This document shows positions 45,073 to 62,147 of a stretch of 64,000 nt of DNA, piece after piece. Every line of letters begins with the position of its first letter. The stretch's first letter is position 1. The position numbers and the translations under genes were made by a program. Where the stretch lies: the NCBI GenBank assembly GCA_039096225.1, contig JBBPEB010000002.1, positions 806,001-870,000 on the forward strand, in the 5' to 3' direction. Under the pieces are notes generated by a model. The model saw only the letters and a list, made by a program, of their open reading frames with translations. It was not told the DNA's origin and made no database searches. This DNA comes from Blastocystis sp. Blastoise (Eukaryota > Sar > Bigyra > Opalinata > Blastocystidae).

Positions 45073-48000
45073 TTAAAGTTGATAAATAAAATTTCCATTT
45101 TCTTCAGAAATATAAGTATACCCATAAATAAAATTATTTAATTTATATTTTTCTAAGCATTGTTTTGTATATGTTTTCCATAATGGAGTAGTAGAAGTTT
45201 GAGTATCTTTCGATTGATCCCAGAGTATACTTAATGTATATATATAGAAGAGTGAAGGTTGTAATACATTGGATAGTTGAATATTTGTAAATAATGAATT
45301 ATAGGAAGGAAAACATTCTTCTAAACTATGTATATATTCTGAACTTGAATCTATATATATATAGAATAATAATTATATATTATTATATAAATATATATAC
45401 TATGTAAAAAAGGTATTTGTTGTGTATAATAAAGAATAATTGTTTGATGAATATATTCTAATGGATCTATATAGAATATATAAATAATATATAATATATA
45501 TATATATACTATTATTCATGAGATTAGATTGAATAGTTTGTTGAATAGGATTATAAAGAGAATCTTCATATATACCTATACCATTATAGGATTCATTTAA
45601 AGTGATATATTTAGACATATTCATATTATGAACAGATATATTATCATCACTATCACATGTATCGAATGAAGGCGAATCAAGTGATTGGTCAATTAATGAT
45701 TGTGTTCCATCTTGAGGAGGAATATATGACGAATCATTAGATATATTTATATCGATAGATTGTTTGGCGTTTAGAGAATAATTTTCTTGTTGAATACTTG
45801 AAGGAGAAGGAATAGATTGTGTATTATTGTTAGAGATATCTTTAGTATAAGAAGAAGTTATTGTTTGAGAAGGAGAAATAGAATCAATAGATATATGTTT
45901 AGAATATTTAGGAGGAGATGGATCTACAGGAATAGTAATATTAAGTAGCGAATCAAATGATTGACTTATTTCTGAGTCACGTGTGTTTGGTGAAGAAGAA
46001 AGAATAGTATTATTTTGTAATATATTTTGTTTATTATTCTGAAGAGATACAGGAGATTTCGATATATTTGAAGGAGATATAGTATTATTAGAAGGAGAAT
46101 AATTATGATAAAAGGATGTTCCTCTTCGTGTTGTTACTGAACTTAAAGGTATTGAAGAAGGAATATCAGATGAAACTACTTGAGAAATATTATTATTATT
46201 ATTATTTGTGTTATTCATAGAGTCGTCTAAAGAATTTGATAAGAAAGAAAAGTTTGTATCTATACTATTAGATGTATTAATAGATGAAGATATAGGATTT
46301 GAGAGTTGAAGTTGAGGAGGAGAGAGAGGACTTTTTGTATTACTAAGAGTACTGTTATTCAAAATACTATTTAATTGTTGATTTAATAATGTAGAATTGC
46401 GATCTTCAGATATAGAGAGTGTTTTATTATTTATATCTTGAGAAATATTATTATTATTATTATTTGAAGAATTATTATTATTAATATTATTATTATTATT
46501 ATTAATAGAAGAAGGAGAAGGAGTAATAGTAGTTATATGTTGTTCATCATCTGTTTCATCTTCAAAGAATGACGTGTCATCAATAGAACTTTCTGAAGAT
46601 AATAATGAATTTATAGTCGATGCTCTTTTTATTGTATTAGAAGGAGTTTGAAAAAAAGAGACTTTTGAAGACAAAGAATCTTTATCGATAGAGGATTGCG
46701 ATGTATTTTGTGTATTTAATTGTACATTGTATTGTGATTGACTTGTATTTTGAGATGAATTCAGTAGAGATTTTTGAGTATTTTGTATATTTGAAGAAGA
46801 AAGAGTAGATTGTGAATTATTTGTAGTATTAGGGTAAGTAGATGAAAGAGAAGCATTTGAATTCTGTGTATATACATTCATTGAAGTAGTAGAAGATAAT
46901 TTCTTTGGAGTAGGAGAAGGAGTAATGATAGGAGAAGAGGAAGGAGTAATGATAGGAGAAGAGGAAGGAGTAATAATAGGAGAAGACTGTTCTTCTGGTT
47001 GAGCAACTATAATCGCTGAATTTGCTGTATTATTATTGTTATTATTGTTATTATTAGAGAGACTAGAAGGATGTGATTCAGAAGAAACACTACTAAAACG
47101 TAATGTTCTTCTCGTTACATCTTCTGAGATAACAGATGAAGAAGGAGAAGAAGGATGAATAGTTGTAGATATAGATATATTTGACTGAGAAGGTATTATT
47201 CCTTGATTATGTGATTTTAATGGTAATGACAGAGGAGGAGGAGATATATATCCATCTGTAGAAGTAGACTGCTCTATTTAATATAATATAATAATAAAAA
47301 CAATAATATAATAATAATAATAAAATGATTATTACAATAAAAAATAGCCTATTTTATATTATATATACTAGTTTGTGATATAGGTTTAGATGGAGATGAA
47401 GAAACAGAGAGAAAGGAATCATTAATAGTGTCAGGTTGACTTGTGATTTCTGAAGGAAATAACGTATTTGTATCTTTAGGAGAGAGAGAAGATAAATTAT
47501 GAAAAGATGAACTTGAATCTTCATATATACTAGGATATACATCTAATTGTGTTTTATTTGTATTCTTAGTATATATTAAAGAAGGTCTAGAAAAAGAAGG
47601 AATCGAATTCGAAAGAAATGAACCACTATTATTATCCTTATTATTATTATCTAGAAGAACGTTATTCACTGAAGAATTGAACATACCACTATCTCTTGCT
47701 GGCATCTAAATAGAATAATATATATAAAATATAATACATATATATTAATATTTTATAAAAAAGAGAAATAGAATATTTAAAAATGAAATAAATTTAAAAA
47801 TAATAATAATAAACAATATATATAAATACAGATGTATTAAATAGAGATTGAGAATTGTTATTATTTGGAAGAATTGATTCACTGTATGAATTCTTAGTTT
47901 GTTGTTGCCAAGTACTATCCATTTGACGATCATTATTCCTATTTGAAATCACAGGAGTAGATAGTTCAGAGGTTTTGGGGATTTGTTTTTCAGATAGAAT

Positions 48001-48483
48001 AGTTTGTTTCGAAAACGAAGAATCTTCTTTTGACGACTGAATATTTGAAGATATATTTGAATATGTATTTGAATATGTATTTGAATATGTATTTGAATAT
48101 GTATTTGAATATGTATTCGAGAATGTACTGGATAACGAAGGTTTCAATCGGTCATTTTCAGATAATAAAGGTTTTGTTGTTGATTGGATTTTATCAAACT
48201 TGTCCATGAGATCTTTGACACCACCTTCGACGTCAGGAACATCTTGAACATGCAAAAGAGTATTCTTATCATCAGCTCCATCATTGTGTGTCATAAATTT
48301 CGTAGGAGCAACTTTATAACTTGGAGCAAACCTCATCTGAGCCTTTGGGAGATTTCCACGAGATTCTTCTGGAGCTTTTCTTTGAGTGGGATTGAAAATA
48401 CCTTTTTCTCGTGGAGGTGCATCTACTCCATTGATTTGTTTATAAATAATACTTTTCAATGGATTCACTCCTTTATCACTCAT
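45073..48483 (-). CDS. Ser/Asn-rich protein of unknown function
   Basis: Start ATG 48483 (MSDKGVNPLK); stop TAA 45073-45075. Five exons join in phase. The first about 110 residues are mixed and possibly structured (KGIFNPTQRKAPEESRGNLP, then VEGGVKDLMDKF). Next come five copies of the tetrapeptide NTYS, encoded by a perfect 12-bp repeat (48058-48118). More than 800 residues of Ser, Asn, Thr and Pro follow, with a triple SPIITPSS repeat near 46920-46990. The last about 110 residues look folded again (EYIHSLEECFPSYNSLFTNI, SILWDQSKDT, PLWKTYTKQCLEKYKL). I do not recognise either end. It diverges from the DNA polymerase gene 227 bp away. Confidence 0.75.
48058..48118 (-). repeat. 12-bp tandem repeat encoding NTYS units
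   Basis: Five near-perfect copies of the 12-mer GAATATGTATTT on the plus strand, read on the minus strand as repeated N-T-Y-S. Being a multiple of three, copy changes keep the frame. Confidence 0.9.
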
Positions 48484-48710
48484 AGCAATTATTCAATCGA
48501 AAAACGCAAATCAAAGAAAAAAGTTGTTTATTTTGTTTCTCGATTATAATTTTAAATTCTCTTCAAAATTCAAAAAAATTGTGAAACAGAATATTATTAT
48601 AATTCCATTGTTCTTCACATTCAGATTATCAACTACTAAACTAGTTATAAATTAATATACTTCATCATCCTATCTCTCTATTATAATACTTAGCGATTAT
48701 TGAACAGTCA

Positions 48711-53504
<4,794 letters not shown>

Positions 53505-53958
53505 TTCGGAAAAAGAAACATTTTTATTCATCTATTTTTTTATTAGTATTATTAGATATATGTATGAAATTAGTTTATTCAATTAAATAACTATTGTTTA
53601 GGTGTCTGTAATTATTTCTTTTTGATAATCTGTATTCATTTCTATACTTGACAAACAATATATATATATATACTCTTTCATTTTTTATAATGAACTGTGA
53701 AAACTGTAAATGCATATATTTATACATAAATTGAGTAACCCTTCTATTGTCTTCTAGACTAAACATTATTAATAATATCATAGATTAAATAGTAACAAAA
53801 ATATGAATCTATATATAAATAACTCAACTGATCCTACAATATTATCCATTTAATAGCTTAAAACTAAAAGTATAAAAAGCATGTATTAAATACAATTTCA
53901 TATTTAAACACTTTATATTAAAAACAAAAATAAATTAAAAAGCATTTATGATTCTTCT
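53505..53958. other. Convergent 3' region
   Basis: About 450 bp between the ends of the polymerase gene (+) and ALG2 (-). AT-rich, no gene seen. Confidence 0.4.
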
Positions 53959-55841
53959 TTAAAATAAAAAATAAATGAGAATAGAGAATAGAATAATAGA
54001 TAGAATGAATAATAATCTTAATAGATATCTATTATCTTTAGAAGGAATAGAATGAAGAATAGTGTTTACTTGTGTTGAGAATGATTCAAATGAAAATTTC
54101 TAAGAAAATTAAATAGCATATTATATTATATTATATTATATTATATTATATTATATTATATTATATTATATTATATTATATTATATTATATTATATTATA
54201 AATTTAAAAGAAAGAAAGAAAGAAATATACTTCAAGAACTCGTTTTCGTCCATGTTGACCTAATTGATTTCGTAATTTATTTGAATTTACAATTTGTATC
54301 ATATCCTAAAAAAAAAGAATAATATAAAAAAAGAATAATATATTTAATAAAATAATAAAATATTAAAAATACATCTGCAATATCATTTTCGTCATTAAAT
54401 AAGAATCCATTGTATCCATCAATAACTGTTTCTTTTGGACCCCCACTAGCATGTGCAATAACAGGTGTATAGAGGATCATAGATTCTAAAGGAACAATTC
54501 CAAAATGTTCATCTGTTGGTGTATAAATAAGTGATAAAGAATGATATATTAATTGATTTCTAGTTTCTTCTGAAGGTGATTTCAATAAAGAAACATTTGA
54601 AGACAAATCAAAAGACTATATATATAATGATATTCATCATTAATATAGTAAAAAACAATCGATCATTCGTATCCATAATAATATATATTCATAAATACTT
54701 TTGCTAATTGTTCTAATTCACAATAATAATCAACATTCTCTTTAACACGTGTATCATATCCACCCATAATAACTAAATGAATCTATACAATTATTTAAAA
54801 AATAATGGAAAAAATATTTTTAAAAAGATATTTATAATAAATATATATATATATAATAATAGTATATAATATATACATTTTGTTGATTGAATAGATCTAT
54901 TCCTACCTTATCTCTATAGATCTTTAAAGCATATATACATCTCTCTACACACTTCTTACGTTCATATCGATTTAAAGATACGAAATAACCACGAGAATCT
55001 GATAATAAACTTTGTATATACTCATTAGGTTGTTTAATAGAAGAATCTTCTTTAATATTAACACAAGGATATAAAACAGAAGCATCTGGAACTATCTGAA
55101 TGTGACTGAAACATTTCTTATATTTATCACGAGTGAAAAGACTGTTAACACAAACTTTATCAGCAAAACACATACAGAATTCTTCAAATAAATCGAATGG
55201 AATTCGATATCTATAATAGAAAATAAATGATAATTATTTTTATTATTATTTTTATTATTATTAAAAATAAAAATACATTTTTTTAAGTAAAGAAGTACGT
55301 ATACATAAATATTGATCAGGCATATGACAATAGAAGAAGATCTTAGAATTAGTAAGTAGACGAAGAAGTGGCATATAAGCTGCATTAGTATCACAAAGAA
55401 TAAGATCGTAAGAAGAAGAATTGAGAGAAACAACAAGAGATAAATAGAGAGCTCGAAGTGTAGAGAAGAAAATAAAGAAATGATGGAAGAAATGTCGAGG
55501 AATGAAATCTCCATGAACATATACATTTAATGTTCCTAGAATAAAATGAAATATTGACCATAGTAGATGAGAATGAGACTAATGAGATATAAAAATACCA
55601 TCTTTTGTTTCTTCAAATGAATGATCATCATGGTGTGACGTATAACTATATATTTATTATTATTAGAAGATATAAAAAGAAGAAAATATATAATAAAAAG
55701 TGTAATGAATAAGAAATACATATCAACTTGATTGTTATTATTCTGACATGCAAGTGCCAGATCCACCATCAATCTCTCTGCACCACCAATACCCAAATCT
55801 GGATGTAAAAGAGCTATTCGTAACGATTTCTTTTCACTCAT
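53959..55841 (-). CDS. ALG2: Alpha-1,3/1,6-mannosyltransferase ALG2
   Basis: Start ATG 55841 (MSEKKSLRIALLHPDLGIGG); stop TAA 53959-53961. About eight exons. GT-B fold glycosyltransferase family 4: N-terminal HPDLGIGGAERLMVDLAL, then YTSHHDDHSFEETKDG, FFYCHMPDQYL, a middle VCVNSLFTRDKYKKCF, YPCVN and LNRYERKK, and the C-terminal donor site YTPTDEHFGIVPLESM with ASGGPKETVIDG and GFLF. The EHFGIVPLE Glu pair is present. The last exon ends in a hydrophobic tail (LLFILSIILFSILIYFLF), matching the membrane anchoring of ALG2. It adds the second and third mannoses to the dolichol-linked oligosaccharide on the ER face. One intron holds a pentanucleotide (TATTA)n run (54117-54200). Confidence 0.92.
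54117..54200. repeat. (TATTA)n pentamer in an ALG2 intron
   Basis: About 16 copies of a five-base T/A unit just before the last ALG2 exon. Confidence 0.9.
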
Positions 55842-56339
55842 CTCTATATTAATAATTCATCAGAATATAGAATCATATTTTACTATGATCTAATCATATA
55901 ATCAATTAAATACTTGAATAGTCAAACAAATAACGAATAAAAACAAAGCCCGATAAAAAACTTTGTTGGGATGTTCAAAATGGCTACAAAAAACGGAAGA
56001 AGGTAAATATCGCTATTTTAAGCCTTATTGTTAATAACTCTTCTATTTGAAAAAATTCATTATTTTATGAAATATATAAACATAGAGGATATTTTCTATA
56101 TTGTCTATATATTCTTGTCTGTCATATCAATTAATTAATTAATTTGAGAATGAAACAAAAAGCGAGTTATATAGCGTAGTGTTTTATTATTGATAATTTG
56201 AAGAAGGATGATATAAATATATATAATATGATAAATAAGAAATATAAAAAGAAGAAGAAAAAGTTTGAAAATAGAAAAATGAGTTGATCATGAACCAAAC
56301 AAAGAGTTAGTGTCATCACTTCTTATGAGAATAATACAT
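55842..56339. other. Intergenic gap
   Basis: About 500 bp between ALG2 and the eL22 gene, both minus strand. It contains ALG2's promoter. A short ATTAATTAATTAATT run lies near 56127. Nothing else seen. Confidence 0.4.
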
Positions 56340-56879
56340 TTATTGCTTGTTGGCAACAGAGAAGTATTCGAGCTAGAGAGAAGATAGATATATAAACATT
56401 TATTTAATAGATTATTTTATAAATAATATCACAATAAATAAAATATAAGAAAATAAAATTAAAAATAAATAGCTTGTAGTTGTTCTTAGCTCTGCTCATA
56501 ACTCTGAGGTAATCACGGAGTTGTTGTTTCTTAAGATACTTCTTAGTAAGATACTTAAGATATCTCTTGGAGAAATCGGGAAGAACGGTTACCTTAATGG
56601 TAGATTCAGCAACTTCAACAGCAACAGCTTCACCAAGGTTGTTGGTCTTACCGTTAACCTTAATACGTTCGACGAGGTACTTTTGGAAAGCGGCAACATC
56701 GAGAATCTTATCGGTAGCAGGGACAGTGCAATCAATAGTGTAGGTAGTCTTCTTAGCAGATAATGAAAAAATGATTAATTGAAAATGTCTTCAAAGCAAA
56801 TTTGAATGAATGCACAACATGAAATAAATATAAACAAATATAAATATATAATCTACATACAGGAGCCATTATGTCTAAT
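56340..56879 (-). CDS. RPL22: 60S ribosomal protein eL22
   Basis: Start ATG 56879 in a first exon that encodes only MAP before the intron; stop TAA 56340-56342. Three exons, about 105 residues. The core reads TTYTIDCTVPATDKILDVAA, YLVERIKVNGKTNNLGEAV and FSKRYLKYLTKKYLKKQQLR, then DYLRVMRRAKNNYKLEYFSV. These are the conserved RNA-binding words of eL22. The tail ends right after LEYFSVANKQ and lacks the acidic end of animal eL22. GC is clearly higher than in neighbouring genes, as expected for a strongly expressed ribosomal protein gene. The ATG-containing mini first exon suits 5' intron regulation. Confidence 0.95.
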
Positions 56880-58293
56880 AACAAAAGAGGTGATGAAATA
56901 GATATGTAAAATATTTAGAAAATAAATGGTTTAAATAAAAAATGGACTTTAGAAGAAAACCCGACGTGAGAGTTCAAGCAGTGATAAATATATATATGTC
57001 ATTGACATAAATAATTATAAGGATTTTGATTGGCTATTCTCTATAAGTGAACCTGTCTAATTGTCGCAAGTATTTGCAAAATGACGATTTTTATTATTTT
57101 TACCCATTCTGTCGTGTTTAATAAAAATTTAAAATAATCATGTTTATTCTTTTGGAGAAATGGCAATGAATACTGTCGCTAATAAGGGGGATAAAATATC
57201 AAATCCTTTTGAGTCATATATTATAATGTAGGGAACGTATTCTTATATAAAAGAGCAACTTATAAAGTATGATGACTATGAGCAGTAAGTTAGCGATAAA
57301 AATTTAGCTAAAGAATGCATTTAATTTTTATTAATTCCTATAACACTTAATAATTTATGTTTTTGCTTGTATATAGTTAGAATTGAGTGTATTTTGAATA
57401 GTTTATATGCATTTGTCATATTTATTAAATCAATGTTGAAAATGATTTGTTTTTTTGAAGAGGTTAACTGTATGTTGTTTCTTTCTAGATTATTTTAAAT
57501 TGATTTGTGAAATGTTGGTATGATTTGTTTGATGTTTTGAAACATTTCTGGATCTTTTCACAAATGGATCAGAATCAGTTGTGATTCTCAATATCATCAC
57601 TTAATAATATTGTTTTTATATTGTTACAAAATGAATATTTTATCATTTACAATCATAAAATTAGATAAAAAATTATATATAATTCTGTTTATATGATAGT
57701 AAAATGTTATATAAGAATGAATCAAATTATCAAGTATTTATAGAATAATTCTTATACTTTTAGTTACTGAATTGTTTCTTTTATTATATAATTGTTATGA
57801 TAAGAATAAGGATGTAACTCCAGGATAGTATTAAATGCTATCACTCTATGAATAAATAAAAAGTCATAATAATCTTTTCTTATTATTCTATATATGATTG
57901 CTTCATTACATTATATACAAAGATATCTAAAAGAAATGTGTGTTCTAGAATATATAACAATAATATAAAGTATGTATCAAGTAATATAAATGCTTTAGTT
58001 CACAAATATAATAAGAAACAGTATTATTCTAATCGAACTATTTCTTCACTAAAGAAATATAACAAAACAAATACTATGAAACTCTAAGTTATGTTTATGT
58101 ACATAGAGTAGAATCAATACACAATAATACTCATAGAAAATGTATATTGAATTAATAAATAATACAGAAAGAATGATTCATATATGTATATATATAAGAC
58201 TAAAGGTATACAAGTTATATATGTAGATATCATTAATATAGTGATATTTGAAAAAAAAATAATTAATTATTATTCTTTTACAAAAAATAAAAA
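56880..58293. other. Intergenic gap
   Basis: About 1.4 kb. The part at 57100-57300 is less AT-rich and contains a word ATGATGA near 57270 that matches a box C of snoRNAs, but no box D or pairing stem was found. No gene supported. Confidence 0.35.
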
Positions 58294-59743
58294 TTAAACA
58301 CGTGAAGGAGCAGTAGATGTAGGATAGTTAGCTAATCTTTGTTCTTTTTTGGTACAGAAAAACATGCAAGCCATTATGGAATATAATAACTATAGAGAAA
58401 ATAAAATCAATACATGAGATATTATGAAAGATAAAGATGATATACATAATATATATAAAATATATATATAATATATATATAATATATATATAATATATAT
58501 AAAATATATATATAATATATATAAAATATATATAAAATATATATAAAATATATATAAAATATATATAAAATATATATAAAATATATATAAAATATATATA
58601 AAATATATATCGAAACATACATAGATTATACAGCCAATAACAGAAAGAATAACAGCAAATGAATAATATCCAGCTACTCTGTATACAAATTAAGAAGATT
58701 ATAAATATGATTATAAGTATATATTACAGTAAATAAATATATAGTTTTATAAAGAGAAAAAGAAGAAAGGATATCTTAGCAATAGGTTCATAACAAGTAG
58801 TTACAGAAGTTAAGTCTCCTTCACAAGCAGAAGAAGCAAATACACTTCCTACACCAAATTCATCATAGTTGAGATAATACCACAACAATTACTTTCAACC
58901 TATTAATAAATATATATCATAAGAATAATCTAAAGTGTTTTACTATGATATAAAACAAATATATATAGTTATTGACTGAGAATAAACAATCTTTGTATAA
59001 CATATACAGATAATGCTTTATAGGCTTCAATATAACCTTTATCCTTTCTGGCATAAGTTACAAGTGTATATTCAATAGATAAAGTTTTATTTTGCATAGC
59101 ATCAGTACTCATATCCTATATAAACAACCAAATAAAAAAATGTTATATACATATGAATAAAGCAAATGTATATAATATATAAAATATATATATACATCCA
59201 TGGTATTCCAATATGTTGAGACAGAACTAAAGGAAAAAATTAAAACAAGAGCAGCAATTATACCAACAATACAATAGAAAATAGTCTATAAAGAATCATA
59301 TAAATAATTTAATTATTTTCAAATAAATATATATAGATACAAATCCATTACAACAGTCAACTCCACATTTAACAATAGAAGAAAGAATCAAAAAACAAAG
59401 TGAAGCAGCAAACATCATCCAGAAGAAACTATAGAAATAGAGATAAATATATAAATACTTATGATTTATAGACTAAAAAATATTTATGGTGTTATAATAT
59501 ATGTATACTAAGAAACAGAGAACCAATATGTAGTTTTCTCAACATCAAAAGAGAACTATAATAAAATAATGAATTGATCACAAAAGTTTACATACACTAC
59601 CAGAAACGAAAATGCATATGATAGCTAGAATGAAACAGCATCCAGTAGCAATTCCGGAGATAATTAACATCTTTTTTGAAAAGTCTTGTTCTAAAACAGA
59701 TCATTTTTTATTTAGTGAAGAACTTACTGGAAGTATTAGGCAT
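58294..59743 (-). CDS. Tetraspanin-like membrane protein
   Basis: Start ATG 59743 (exon 1 encodes MPNTS); stop TAA 58294-58296. About nine exons. Four membrane segments: MLIISGIATGCCFILAIICI, FFWMMFAASLCFLILSSIV, IFYCIVGIIAALVLIFSF and, after the large loop, YYSFAVILSVIGCIIYLLYS. The large extracellular loop carries the family signature VESNCCG and two later Cys in SACEG and TTCYEP. The Cys-rich segment (KCGVDCCNG) lies in the small intracellular loop. Right after NCCG the frame must shift by one; either a 32-nt intron (58849-58880) or a one-base loss explains it. The intron before the last membrane segment is of AT-AC type. Tetraspanins organise membrane microdomains; no specific partner can be inferred. 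Confidence 0.82.
58445..58610. repeat. 11-bp AT repeat in a tetraspanin intron
   Basis: A unit of the form ATATATAAAAT repeats about nine times after a few shorter TATATAATA units, within the last intron of the tetraspanin gene. Open frames across it are Tyr/Ile/Phe artefacts. Confidence 0.85.
58681..58774 (-). other. AT-AC (U12-type) intron
   Basis: On the minus strand the intron begins ATATCCTTT, an exact U12 5' splice site, and ends TGTATAC with terminal AC. A branch-like TTCTTAATT (consensus TTCCTTAAC) lies about 10 nt before the end. Removing the 94 nt joins PIAK to RVAGYYSF in frame. Confidence 0.8.
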
Positions 59744-62147
59744 TCTTAATTAATTTCAATAATAAATAAAATATACACTACAAAACTAATTTAAAACAAG
59801 AGTAATTTGGAGAGACAGTGTTGAATATCCAAAGCAATTTTGAGGGATTATTAATAGTCAGAAATGAATCATCAAAACCGAACAAGTTTTTATGATAATC
59901 ACGAATATCTATAAATTAATCATTGAAAAACCAGTATTCCCATTTTCAAATATAAAAGAGATAGATTACGTTTAAAGATTCTTTAACGTATACTTTTTGA
60001 GATTTTGAAATATATTCTGAATTTTATTCGTCCTTATTATTGTCTCTGTTATATAAATTATAAAATACTCATAAGATAACACAATAATAATCAAAAAATA
60101 AAAAAATACTGAGTGAATGTGTTTTTGATAAAACTGTGAGAAATCCATTCAAAAAAATATCATTCGATTTAAATGTGTATTACAAACCTAGTCTACTTTG
60201 ATTTCTGATGTATATATTGAGAAAAAAAGTATAAAAAGGAAAAATGTGAACATGTTAACATTTCTGTAGAAACATAGATATATTCATTTATTTTCATGTT
60301 TTCATAAAATTTATTTGTTAGAAATAGAATGCAATGCTTTAAGATCCTTTTTAGAATGCGAGAAAAAAGAAAATACCATCTATTCATATTATAATAATTA
60401 AAACAAATTAGAAGCATATAAAAAAGGGGTAGTATTCTTTATACGCATTTTTTTGCAATAGTTTTGTTCTATTGATTTAGAACACAACTCTTTATGCATT
60501 TATTAAAGACAATTCTAACACAATTAGAGTCAATTGTGTTGAAATATCGTAATATTATTCTTAAGATCCATAGAATGTTTTCTAATCATCAAATGTGATT
60601 TATTTTTTCATTGATACGTAATATAGTTTTTTCAAGAACAATGATCAACAATATAAACTGTTATATACTATACCTACGTATAATAACCATGTTGTTCCGG
60701 TAAATTAATAATTTATAAATCTTAAAAACATAAATAAGAAACTAGTTAAACAAAAAAGGATATTATCGAAAAATCAGAAGGTTTCTTTATATACTTTTCT
60801 TTTTAGTTTCATTTTTGTATTAAAAATATGTTGAAAATATTGATTATATCTCGATTGCGTTTATTTCATTATATATATGTTTCACAAGTAGTCTAGAGCA
60901 TTAAGCATATCTTAATTGATAATTAAGTTTTTAGTATTATTCAATAACATGAAATTTTATCGGTATTTCGATGTCACAATGATCTGAACAATGCAACCAA
61001 AACAAAAAGAGACGATAATACTTATTTCTTTTGCATCATTTGTATTTTGGGTTGCTTTATTTATATATATTTTCTTATATCTGATTAAGTTGCTACTACA
61101 AGGTTATGTGAAATATAAAAAAGATGTTATTTCTATGAGTAATCTTAATATAAGTTAAGCATCATATTAATTAATATATTCTTTTTCAGTGTTAGTTAGG
61201 AATGAATTTATACATGTAAACAACGCTTTCTAAGCAACTAAATGACAGTGAATGCATAATTTCTTTTTTATTGCCTTGTTTTCGTATTTTTAAAATTAAT
61301 AATTGAAAAATGTAATTAACTTTTTCTTTTTTATCATTCATTCAATCCGTTAGTCATTGTATATAGTTACGTATAATTATTATATTCTATAATTCAGTAT
61401 AAATGCCTGCTATTATGATATGAAGACTTGAATAATGATATTTATAAATATACAAACAAGCTATTCATTACTAATGACTCTATCAATACTTTATCTAAAG
61501 GAACAATATTTATGTTTCAATTCCATCAATAACTGTTCTTTATTTGAAGAACAATATAAATCATCTCCATAATCCTAATTTATAAGAAATACAGAGATAT
61601 TTTGCCATATTATAAACAATATATATATACAGTTACAAGAATAATTACATTATAAACAATAATGAGTCCAATAAAAATGCTATATAAATAAAATTCATAC
61701 ATTACAAATGTTTAATCATTCATTCTGCTATTAATATATATCAAATAACGAAAATAAAACTGAATAAATTCTTTACATACACGGAGGACAGCGTATAGCA
61801 TTTTTACAATTTTGAAAAACCCAGTTGACCACATATTAGTGATCAGAGGATTATGAATCATTCTGCAATCTTCTTCACATCATAGAATCATTTTCAAATT
61901 GTGTTTTACCTTGATAATCTAATAAGCAATACGTGTTTGAGAGCATAGGAAATCAAATTTTACATATGATGCAATTATATATATAAATCAAGAGTCATTA
62001 ATGTTAACAAATCATTTTTTATGAAAAAATGATAAATTCGCGCTAGGGAATCAATTTGTTCGTGAATAAAAAACACTTTTGAAAGACAAAAATTCAAAAT
62101 ACAATTTTTAAAAATCTCCTCTTATTAAAGTCATCCAAATAAATAAG
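59744..62147. other. Gene-free stretch
   Basis: About 2.4 kb between the tetraspanin start and the formin start, which diverge. A minus-strand frame at 60193-60417 has no motif. The part at 61780-61860 is more balanced in composition, but I recognise no RNA in it. Confidence 0.4.

Noticed and set aside
48184-48549. Plus-strand 121-codon frame
   Set aside because: It is the antisense shadow of the first exon of the Ser/Asn-rich gene.
57260-57340. Box C/D snoRNA
   Set aside because: A single ATGATGA word without a box D or terminal stem is not enough.
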